Positions 5,961 to 12,901 of a stretch of DNA of 16,317 nucleotides are shown in pieces. Below the pieces are notes generated by a model, which ran no database searches, was not told the DNA's origin, and worked only from the letters and a program-made list of their open reading frames with translations. This DNA is from Bacteroidales bacterium UBA4621. Lineage in GTDB: Bacteria > Bacteroidota > Bacteroidia > Bacteroidales > Paludibacteraceae. A program made the translations under genes and the position numbers. The first letter of the stretch is position 1. Each line of letters starts with the position of its first letter. Location: positions 1,707 to 18,023 of the forward strand of contig DGIN01000027.1 of assembly GCA_002387325.1 (NCBI GenBank), given 5' to 3'.

Positions 5961-7286
5961 TTATTGGTTTTGGTAGTCGCGATGGAAAGCGGCAAGGCGG
6001 CGGTCGAGTTCGTCGTACTGGTCATCGCGAATGGAAGAAGCGCAGCCGCGCATCCCCTCCCGCTTGGCACCTGTGCTGCCCAGCGCAATGGCAGAAACAC
6101 CGTAGTAGATCAGTTTGTTGAGGAGTTGCTCGCCTGTCCAGTCCTTGTAGCCGAAAGTAAAGAAGAATCCGTCGCCGACCTCTTTGCCGTCCGCATCACG
6201 GTCATAGACGATATGGAAGCCGTTACGGAGCATAATCTCTTTGATTTTTGCGGCACGGCGGGCATACTCACGTGTATTCTCCACAAAACGGATATTGCCC
6301 TGACACGCCGCACGGAACATAGCCGCCATAGCGAACTGTACGGAGTGGGTAACGCCCGAGGAGAGGCTATAAAGGATGATATACACAAAGTTGCGCAGGA
6401 ACTGTCCGTCGTTGCCGTAACGCTCCGCCAACGAGGGGAAGGTGCGGTGTGCAAGAACGGGGTTCATCGCCACGATAGCCCCGCGCTGCCCTGCATAGGA
6501 GAACATCTTGGAGCAGGAAATCATATGAACGCAGTTGTTGGTATAGCGACCTACAGAGGGCTGGTAGGGCGGCTCATACGGTACACCGCGTTGCTCGCGG
6601 AAGTCCATATTGAGGTATGCCAAGTCCTCGATAACCAGCACATTGTACTTGGTGGCAAGGCGTCCGATAATCTCAAGTTCGCGCTCGGTGAGGCACATCC
6701 ACGAGGGGTTGTTGGGGTTGGAGAAGAGCATGGCCGCGATACGTCCCGTCTTGAAATGGCGTTCGAGTTCTTCCTCCAATGCATCACCTCGGAAGTCGGC
6801 TACGTCGAAACAGTCCACACGAACGCCGATGACCTTGCATTGCTGTTTCTGAACAGGGAAACAGGGGTCGATAAAGAGTACGGTATCACGCTCCTTGTCG
6901 AGTTGGGACATCGTGAGATTGAGGGCAAAGGCTGCCTGCATACTGCCCACGGTAGGCACGATGCAATCGTCGGGGATGTCCAATCCCACAAAGGCGCGTA
7001 CGAACTCGCTGCCCCAGTGCTTCACTTCGGGAATACCCGTGATGACAGGATAATGGGCTGCATATCCGTTGAGCAGAGCCTGATGTTCGGCTACTATACC
7101 GATTTGCTCGGCAGGCAGTCCGGGTTCGCCCAACTCCATATGTATAAACTCTTCGCCTGTGGCACGCTCGATGTCTTTGACTACGCCTACGAGTTGCCGG
7201 ATAGAGGCGTTGCCGAGTTCGTGTGCATTACGCAGACCGAAATCCATACAGGTCTGATCAACCAATTGTTTGTCCAAGGGAAACAT
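5961..7286 (-). CDS. PLP-dependent aminotransferase, class I/II (fold type I)
   Basis: The 441-residue product is a fold-type-I aminotransferase that should move an amino group from an amino acid to a 2-oxo acid using pyridoxal phosphate. Visible landmarks are ELGEPGLPAE (51-60), TVGSMQAAFA (112-121), which binds the cofactor phosphate, SNPNNPSW (189-196) with the cofactor-contacting Asn, EDLAYLNMDF (220-229) with Asp221 and Tyr224, and ISCSKMFSYAGQRG (256-269) with the Schiff-base Lys260. The start at ATG 7284-7286 gives the expected N terminus; an earlier in-frame codon at 7313 is less likely. No consensus promoter is visible in the 57-bp gap to the exporter gene, so transcription probably comes from upstream. 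Closest relatives, from memory, are uncharacterised Bacteroides enzymes; the substrate is unknown. Pairing with the CoA transferase suggests catabolism. Confidence 0.9.
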   Translation of the reverse strand: MFPLDKQLVDQTCMDFGLRNAHELGNASIRQLVGVVKDIERATGEEFIHMELGEPGLPAEQIGIVAEHQALLNGYAAHYPVITGIPEVKHWGSEFVRAFVGLDIPDDCIVPTVGSMQAAFALNLTMSQLDKERDTVLFIDPCFPVQKQQCKVIGVRVDCFDVADFRGDALEEELERHFKTGRIAAMLFSNPNNPSWMCLTERELEIIGRLATKYNVLVIEDLAYLNMDFREQRGVPYEPPYQPSVGRYTNNCVHMISCSKMFSYAGQRGAIVAMNPVLAHRTFPSLAERYGNDGQFLRNFVYIILYSLSSGVTHSVQFAMAAMFRAACQGNIRFVENTREYARRAAKIKEIMLRNGFHIVYDRDADGKEVGDGFFFTFGYKDWTGEQLLNKLIYYGVSAIALGSTGAKREGMRGCASSIRDDQYDELDRRLAAFHRDYQNQ

Positions 7287-7343
7287 AAAGCAATAATAAT
7301 TATGGGTTAACAACTCATACGTAATAAGATGCAGGTATGTACA

Positions 7344-9209
7344 TTATCTGCCGTTTTGCATATCAACGAGTTTACGATAGTAGCCGTTGAGCGACAGCAA
7401 ATCGGTATGGCGTCCCATCTCGACAATCTCCCCCTCGTGAAGGACGCAGATTAAGTCGGCATTGCGGATAGTGGACAGGCGGTGTGCCACAACGAGAGTG
7501 GTACGGTCTTTCATCAGATGCTCCAATGCCTCTTGCACTTGTTTTTCAGATTCAGTATCCAATGCGGAGGTAGCCTCGTCCAAAATCAGTATGGGCGGGT
7601 TTTTCAGTATGGCGCGGGCGATAGATATGCGCTGGCGTTGCCCGCCGCTGAGACGCGAACCGCGGTCTCCTATATACGTACCATAGCCGTCTGGGGTAGC
7701 CATAATGAACTCGTGCGCATTGGCAATACGGGCAGCCGTCTCTACCGCCTGTTGCCATGTCTGCCCGTTGGGGGCGGGTTGCGTGGTATCAACACCGAAA
7801 GTGATGTTGTTGTAAAATGTGTCGTTGAAAAGGATTGCCTCCTGGTTGACATTACCCATCAAGGCTCGCAGGTCGTAGGTGCTGACATCACGGATATCGG
7901 TTCCGTCAATGGTTATCTTGCCCGATTGGGGGTCATAAAAACGCGGCAGGAGGTCTGCCATCGTAGTCTTGCCGCTTCCCGACTGCCCCACTAAAGCCAC
8001 CATCTGCCCCTTGCGAATGGTAAGATTGATATGGCGCAGAACCGGTACATCCTCACGATAGGAGAAACAGACATCCCTGTATTCAATACGGTCGTCGAAA
8101 GCAGACAGCGGAAGCGGGTGTGCCTGTTCCTTGATATTGGATTGTGTATTAAGAATTTTATCTATACGCTCCAATGACGCCAAACCCTTGCGGACACCGT
8201 AACCCGCTTTGCTGAGGTCTTTGGCAGGGTTGATAAGCGAATAGAAAATAACCAAATAGTAGATAAACGTAGCGGCATCGATGGTGCTGTGGTCGCTCAA
8301 AATCAACATTCCGCCGAACCATAAGATCAGTGCCACCAGTGCCGTACCAAGGAACTCCGATACGGGGTGCGCCAGATAGTAACGGCGGTTGATACGGTTA
8401 AAAGTACGGCGGGTATCGTTGAGGAGATTGAGGAAACGCTGCTTGAGTTTTTCTTCTGCGTTGAACGCTTTTATTACCCGCAAACCGCCGAGTGTCTCGT
8501 CTATCTGGGTCAGTATTTCGGCATTCTGCTCCTGCCCGCGCTGCGAGACACGCTTTAGTGAACGGCCTATACGCCCTATGAGCAACCCTGCCACCGGCAG
8601 AAGAACCAGAACAAAAAGTGTGAGTTGCCACGAGATACAGAATAGTGTAATCAGATAGATAAGAAGCATTATCGGGTCTTTGAACAGGACATCGAGTGCG
8701 GACATAATGCTCGCTTCCACCTCGCTGACATCATTGGTCATACGCGACATCACATCGCCTTTGCGCTCCTCTGTAAAATAGCCGATAGGAAGACTCACCA
8801 CTTTGTCGTACAGCAACTTGCGCAAGTCGCGCAATACACCAGTGCGGATAGGTACCATATAAAAATTGGCCAACCATGCTGCCAGCACTTTGAGTCCGGT
8901 CATCACCACAAGAAAAAGCCCCAAAAGAAAGAGCATATAACCACCGCCGTGTACCGCCATCTGCCCGCTCATCCAAAAATAGAGGTTGTTTTTGAGCGCA
9001 GACAGCCAATCGTCCAGCGAAGAGACGGTAGCCGGATCAATATACTGCGTGGTGCTTTCGCTCAATCCGAACAGAATCTGCAGCACAGGAATGATTGCCG
9101 CAAAGGAAAAAAGCGACAGAACAGTCGACAGGAGGTTGAAAAAGATATTGAGTGCCATCTCGCCTTTGTAGGGCGGAACAAAACGGCGTATGAGTTCCAG
9201 AAAATGCAT
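7344..9209 (-). CDS. MsbA-like ABC exporter (fused membrane and ATPase domains)
   Basis: The 621-residue half-transporter should act as a homodimer in the inner membrane. The N-terminal part holds about six transmembrane segments (two of them near residues 20-48 and 90-117, a pair around 180-212, and a pair around 285-325). The C-terminal ATPase carries Walker A GQSGSGKT (408-415), the Q-loop NQEAILF (Gln456), signature LSGGQRQR (520-527), Walker B ILILDE with Glu545, and the switch His576 in VAHRLST. All catalytic residues are intact. Its place directly after lpxK recalls the msbA-lpxK pair of Proteobacteria, and lipid A flipping is a reasonable inference, but many multidrug and lipid exporters share this architecture. 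A 97-bp gap separates it from lpxK, and no consensus promoter is seen there. Confidence 0.93.
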   Translation of the reverse strand: MHFLELIRRFVPPYKGEMALNIFFNLLSTVLSLFSFAAIIPVLQILFGLSESTTQYIDPATVSSLDDWLSALKNNLYFWMSGQMAVHGGGYMLFLLGLFLVVMTGLKVLAAWLANFYMVPIRTGVLRDLRKLLYDKVVSLPIGYFTEERKGDVMSRMTNDVSEVEASIMSALDVLFKDPIMLLIYLITLFCISWQLTLFVLVLLPVAGLLIGRIGRSLKRVSQRGQEQNAEILTQIDETLGGLRVIKAFNAEEKLKQRFLNLLNDTRRTFNRINRRYYLAHPVSEFLGTALVALILWFGGMLILSDHSTIDAATFIYYLVIFYSLINPAKDLSKAGYGVRKGLASLERIDKILNTQSNIKEQAHPLPLSAFDDRIEYRDVCFSYREDVPVLRHINLTIRKGQMVALVGQSGSGKTTMADLLPRFYDPQSGKITIDGTDIRDVSTYDLRALMGNVNQEAILFNDTFYNNITFGVDTTQPAPNGQTWQQAVETAARIANAHEFIMATPDGYGTYIGDRGSRLSGGQRQRISIARAILKNPPILILDEATSALDTESEKQVQEALEHLMKDRTTLVVAHRLSTIRNADLICVLHEGEIVEMGRHTDLLSLNGYYRKLVDMQNGR

Positions 9210-9284
9210 ATATCCGTTAAATCACGATTTTTATTCTCCATTAATTGCCATTCAAAAGGCTTCGTTATTCTTAGGGGTGTTTTG

Positions 9285-9315
9285 TTATAGGATGCTTATA
9301 GGATAGTTATAGGAT
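9285..9315. repeat. Three tandem copies of an 11-bp unit at the end of lpxK
   Basis: TTATAGGAT occurs at 9285-9293, 9296-9304 and 9307-9315, a strict 11-bp period with two variable bases between copies (GC, AG). The array encodes the last residues (PIL) and stop of LpxK and extends into the lpxK-exporter gap. It could be a helically phased binding site or a replication-slippage product. Confidence 0.75.
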
Positions 9316-10329
9316 AGGAAAATTCTTCCGCAGGGCTTCGCGGACGTATGTGAGGATAGCGCGGTCGAAGTCGGGCTGTTGGTCGCGCAGGTCGATCTCT
9401 ATCGGGATGGTCTGCAGGCGGCTGCCCAAATGTTCCGGCAGAGAAGTAAGCAGAAAACGCTGGTAATCTTTCTCGGTGGTCAGCACGAAATCGAACCCTT
9501 TGGCACGTTCCTCTATACGGCGGATATCCGCAGCGGTGAATGTGTGGTGGTCGGAAAATTCCATCAGTTCCGCATCGGGGTACAGACTACGGATATGCTT
9601 CATCAAATAGGCGTTCTGCGCAATACCTGTAACAACCAACGGTCGTCCCTGCGCCGTTATCTTCCCGTAGCGGATATGCGAGAAAAAGAGTTGCTGGAAA
9701 GTAGCCAACCCTAAACGGTTGCTGATAACACGCTGATCGATTGGTTGCATATCGTCGGGGCATTTGGTAACAATGACCATATTGGCTTTTTGCGACTGCA
9801 CTCTCAGGTCGCGGAGCCGCCCCCACGGCAGGAGATGATCGTCAATATAGAGTTGGTCGCAGGGCGTAAGCAGGATATAATAGCCGCAGCGGATAGCGCG
9901 ATGCTGGTAGGCATCGTCCAGCAGCACCACTTGCAGTCCCTCGATCTGCTTTTGCAGGCGTCGCACACCGCGCACTCTGTCCTCGCAGACCGCCACGGGA
10001 ATATCGGGGAACTTGGAGTGTATCTGCATAGCCTCGTCGCCGATGGTAGCAGCGGTGGAAGCCACGTCGGCAAGAACGAAACCATGCGTCTTGCGCTTGT
10101 AGCCCCGCGATAGCACCGCCACGCGGTAGTGCTTCGAGAGCAGCCGCAGCAGGTACTCGACATGCGGGGTCTTGCCCGTACCGCCCACCGCGAGATTGCC
10201 CACACAGATAGTGGGCACACTCACGGTATGCGAAGGGAGAATATGCTCGTCGTATAGCAGATGGCGCACGCCTACACCGAGGGCGTAGCACCAACTGAGC
10301 GGTATGGTCAGCAAATCAAGCGGTCTCAT
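9307..10329 (-). CDS. lpxK: Tetraacyldisaccharide 4'-kinase
   Basis: LpxK phosphorylates the 4' position of the tetraacyldisaccharide-1-phosphate precursor of lipid A at the inner face of the inner membrane. The 340-residue product has the membrane-associated N terminus MRPLDLLTIPLSWCYALGVG, the P-loop GNLAVGGTGKTP (44-55), SRGYKRKTHGF (74-84) and LLDDAYQHRAI (136-146), all characteristic of the family; the C-terminal half has LTTEKDYQRF typical of LpxK. The ATG at 10327-10329 leaves 18 bp to the sppA stop, so the two are co-transcribed; a TTG three codons earlier is also in frame. The last codons and stop fall in an 11-bp tandem repeat. The gene shows that the organism makes a lipid A carrying, at least transiently, a 4'-phosphate. 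Confidence 0.95.
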   Translation of the reverse strand: MRPLDLLTIPLSWCYALGVGVRHLLYDEHILPSHTVSVPTICVGNLAVGGTGKTPHVEYLLRLLSKHYRVAVLSRGYKRKTHGFVLADVASTAATIGDEAMQIHSKFPDIPVAVCEDRVRGVRRLQKQIEGLQVVLLDDAYQHRAIRCGYYILLTPCDQLYIDDHLLPWGRLRDLRVQSQKANMVIVTKCPDDMQPIDQRVISNRLGLATFQQLFFSHIRYGKITAQGRPLVVTGIAQNAYLMKHIRSLYPDAELMEFSDHHTFTAADIRRIEERAKGFDFVLTTEKDYQRFLLTSLPEHLGSRLQTIPIEIDLRDQQPDFDRAILTYVREALRKNFPIL

Positions 10330-10347
10330 GGTCAGCAAGGGATGGGG

Positions 10348-12108
10348 TTATTGTATTTTCACTTCGGGCATCAATGCCATAACGCGCGGTTGGGATGCAA
10401 ATTCACGCATTTTGATGAGGAGGCGTTCCTCGTCGGTAGTGTTGTCGAACATAGAGAGCAGTTCCTCCATAGGGTCGGTTTTCTCGGGGTAATATGCTAC
10501 ACGATAATTATCCAACGCCGCCAGTTCGACGGCTTTCTCGATAGCGTTGTCGATATTACCGAGCGAGTCCACCAGACCGATATTGAGTGCATCTTTGCCG
10601 AGCCATACACGTCCCTCGCCGATCTGCTTGATTGCCTCCTGCGTAGTGTGGCGTCCTTCGGCGCAGCGGCGGGTAAAGAGGTCGTAACCGCGCTCCACCA
10701 TAGTCTGCATCATACGGAACTCCTCCGTATTCATACCCTTATAGACCATATTGGTCTGCAAGTCGGAGTGCGCATTGGTGCCGACACCATCGATGTCCAG
10801 TCCCACCTTATCAAGTATTTTGCTCATATTCGGCACTGTGCCGAAGATACCGATTGAACCGGTGAGAGTGGTCGGCTCGGCGAATATATAGTCGGCACCG
10901 CAGGATATATAGTATCCGCCGGAAGCGGCATAGTCGCCCATTGAGACTACAACGGGCAGCCCTTTCTCGCGCAGGGTCTGCACGGCGTGCCAGATCTGTT
11001 CGCTGGCATCGGCACTACCGCCCGGGCTGTTCACACGCAGCACAACGGCTTTCACATCGTCGTCTTTGCCAATCTTCTTGATGAGTTTCACCATATCCGT
11101 ACCCACGATACCGTTGCCGCTGTTGTCGGTTATCTCGCCCTCGGCATAGATTACCGCCACTTTGTCTTTGGCTTTCGACGGGGTGCGCTCCACCATAGTC
11201 ATACTGCCGGTGGAAAGCAGATTGTAGTCTTTTGTACCAGTATAGACGCGCAACACGCTGTCCATATCCTGCACATAGAGCAGAGTATCGGCAAAACCGT
11301 ATTCGATATACTTCTCCTGCGGCTGCAAACCCATATAGAGATCGGCATATCGGTTCAACTCCTCCACACTGATATGACGGCTCTCCGATACAGCGGCTTT
11401 CATCTCGTCCCAGATACCGCCGATATACTGCTGCGTCTGCAGACGGTCAGCCTCCGACATAGAGGTGCGGAAATAGGGTTCTACAGCCGACTTGAATGTA
11501 CCCACCTTGAGGATCTGCATCTCGATACCGAGTTTGTCCATCAGACGGGTGTAGTACATTTTCTGTGCCGACAGACCGTTCCAGTCGATAGATGCCGTTG
11601 GGTTGAGGTAGATCTTGTCTGCTACCGAAGCCACGTAGTAGTTGGTCTGTCCGTAGGACGAAGCATAGGCAATAATCCATTTGCCCGAAGTCTTGAAATC
11701 GAGCAGCGCATCACGCAGGGCTTTGGCACTCGCGGGAGCCATAGAGAGCGAACCGCCATCGAGGTAGATACCGAGGATACGGTCATCGGTCTTGGCAAGA
11801 CGGATATTGCTCAGCAGTTCGTCCAAACCGACAGTTTCGTCCTGGCTGTAGTAGGGGTTCGAACTCAGCAATGCGGCAAACGGATTGGCTTCCTGCCCCT
11901 GCTCCACGAGGGTGCCGCTCAGTTTGAGTTTATAGACCGAGTTTGCCTCCAGTTTGGTGGCGGGCGTGGAGAACATTCCGCCCATCAGATAGCCCATCCA
12001 AGCGCACATACCAATGTACAGGAGTGCGCCAAGGCACACCAGCCAAAGACAACCATGCTTCTTACGGGGCTTCTGTTCGCCCCCGTTTCGTACAGTAAAA
12101 TTTTGCAT
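10348..12108 (-). CDS. sppA: Signal peptide peptidase SppA, 67K type
   Basis: SppA is an inner-membrane serine protease of the Ser/Lys type that digests cleaved signal peptides. The 586-residue product has a basic N terminus (KPRKKHG), one transmembrane helix (about 20-45), and two ClpP-like repeats. The first repeat supplies the general base in KVGTFKSAVEP (Lys206, near E. coli Lys209); the second supplies the nucleophile in GDYAASGGYY (Ser396, near E. coli Ser409), and RVNSPGGSADASE lies between. Both catalytic residues are present and the length is typical of the long type. The ATG at 12106-12108 precedes the anchor. An 81-bp gap separates it from rnhB, while lpxK follows after 18 bp; sppA-lpxK adjacency is common in Bacteroidetes. 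Confidence 0.95.
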   Translation of the reverse strand: MQNFTVRNGGEQKPRKKHGCLWLVCLGALLYIGMCAWMGYLMGGMFSTPATKLEANSVYKLKLSGTLVEQGQEANPFAALLSSNPYYSQDETVGLDELLSNIRLAKTDDRILGIYLDGGSLSMAPASAKALRDALLDFKTSGKWIIAYASSYGQTNYYVASVADKIYLNPTASIDWNGLSAQKMYYTRLMDKLGIEMQILKVGTFKSAVEPYFRTSMSEADRLQTQQYIGGIWDEMKAAVSESRHISVEELNRYADLYMGLQPQEKYIEYGFADTLLYVQDMDSVLRVYTGTKDYNLLSTGSMTMVERTPSKAKDKVAVIYAEGEITDNSGNGIVGTDMVKLIKKIGKDDDVKAVVLRVNSPGGSADASEQIWHAVQTLREKGLPVVVSMGDYAASGGYYISCGADYIFAEPTTLTGSIGIFGTVPNMSKILDKVGLDIDGVGTNAHSDLQTNMVYKGMNTEEFRMMQTMVERGYDLFTRRCAEGRHTTQEAIKQIGEGRVWLGKDALNIGLVDSLGNIDNAIEKAVELAALDNYRVAYYPEKTDPMEELLSMFDNTTDEERLLIKMREFASQPRVMALMPEVKIQ

Positions 12109-12189
12109 ATTTGTATTGTGTTGTTTTTAATTATCGTTGTTTTATGGCTTCATGCTCGCTGCGCTCACGAAAAACAAGGAACAGTAAAC

Positions 12190-12852
12190 CTATTTTCTTC
12201 TGTTTTTCTTGACGCCGTGCGGCATAGATGCCTCCATATTGTCCTTGTACAGCCGGAAGGTTTTGCGGTGGTAAGGCGTGATGCCGTAGCGGGCAATCGC
12301 TTCGTAGTGTGCCCGTGTGGGATAGCCTTTGTTGTCAGCCCAACCGTACTGCGGGTACTCCGCCGCCAAACGGAGCATATAGTCGTCGCGGTAGGTCTTG
12401 GCAAGGATACTCGCCGCAGCGATAGACATATACTTGCCGTCGCCTTTCACAACCGTCTGTGCAGGCACCTCCATAACACTGTCTTTCGGTATATAGGGTT
12501 TCCATTTGTTGCCGTCCACAATGATATGTTCGGGGCGGACGGTCAGCAGATCCAAAGCCCGCTGCATTCCAAGAATAGAAGCGTTGAGGATATTGATACG
12601 GTCTATCTCCTCTGCCGTAACCTCCGCCACCGCCCATGCCGCAGCCTCGCGTTCTATCACAGGGCGCAGCGCATACCGCTCCCGCTCGGTCAGTTGCTTC
12701 GAGTCGTTGAGCCGTTGCAGTTCAGGCACCTCAGCAATGCGCTCAGGGGCAAGCACCACCGCCGCGGCAAACACACTCCCTGCCAACGGTCCGCGTCCCG
12801 CCTCGTCGCATCCGGCTTCGACAACACCTTGTATGTAGTAGGCTTTGAGCAT
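12190..12852 (-). CDS. rnhB: Ribonuclease HII
   Basis: RNase HII nicks RNA-DNA hybrids and removes single ribonucleotides misincorporated into DNA. The 220-residue product has the four acidic active-site residues: Asp16 and Glu17 in EAGCDEAGRGPLAG, Asp113 in IIVDGNKW, and probably Asp138 in VVKGDGKYMSIAAASILAK. The conserved NDSKQLTERER (49-59) and the C-terminal YPTRAHYEAIARYGITPYHRK are also typical. The C terminus is strongly basic (HGVKKNRRK). The ATG at 12850-12852 gives the standard length. The gene lies 49 bp after tamL, and the gap carries a 9-bp tandem repeat. No consensus promoter is visible, so it is probably read from the tamL promoter. Confidence 0.95.
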   Translation of the reverse strand: MLKAYYIQGVVEAGCDEAGRGPLAGSVFAAAVVLAPERIAEVPELQRLNDSKQLTERERYALRPVIEREAAAWAVAEVTAEEIDRINILNASILGMQRALDLLTVRPEHIIVDGNKWKPYIPKDSVMEVPAQTVVKGDGKYMSIAAASILAKTYRDDYMLRLAAEYPQYGWADNKGYPTRAHYEAIARYGITPYHRKTFRLYKDNMEASMPHGVKKNRRK

Positions 12853-12862
12853 TCTCTTATCG

Positions 12863-12898
12863 GGCTAATCCGACTAATTGGGCTGATAAGACTTATCG
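12863..12898. repeat. Four imperfect tandem copies of a 9-bp unit between tamL and rnhB
   Basis: On the + strand GGCTAATCC, GACTAATTG, GGCTGATAA and GACTTATCG follow one another exactly (12863-12871, 12872-12880, 12881-12889, 12890-12898), consensus G(G/A)CT(A/G)AT plus two variable bases. The array fills most of the 49-bp gap. A near-identical unit, GACTTATTA followed by GAC, occurs near 16243-16254. Confidence 0.7.
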
Positions 12899-12901
12899 TT
12901 C

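Noticed and set aside
5859..7310. A 483-codon open frame on the + strand opposite the aminotransferase.
   Set aside because: Antisense to a well-supported enzyme with all PLP motifs, with no promoter and no recognisable motif.
7287..7343. Possible promoter (TATTATTG) just before the aminotransferase.
   Set aside because: The element has one mismatch in the critical TTTG and there is no TTTG box 19-21 bp upstream.
12109..12189. Separate promoter for sppA in the 81-bp gap after rnhB.
   Set aside because: Only TAGGTTTA, lacking the final G of the -7 element, and no matching -33 box were found.
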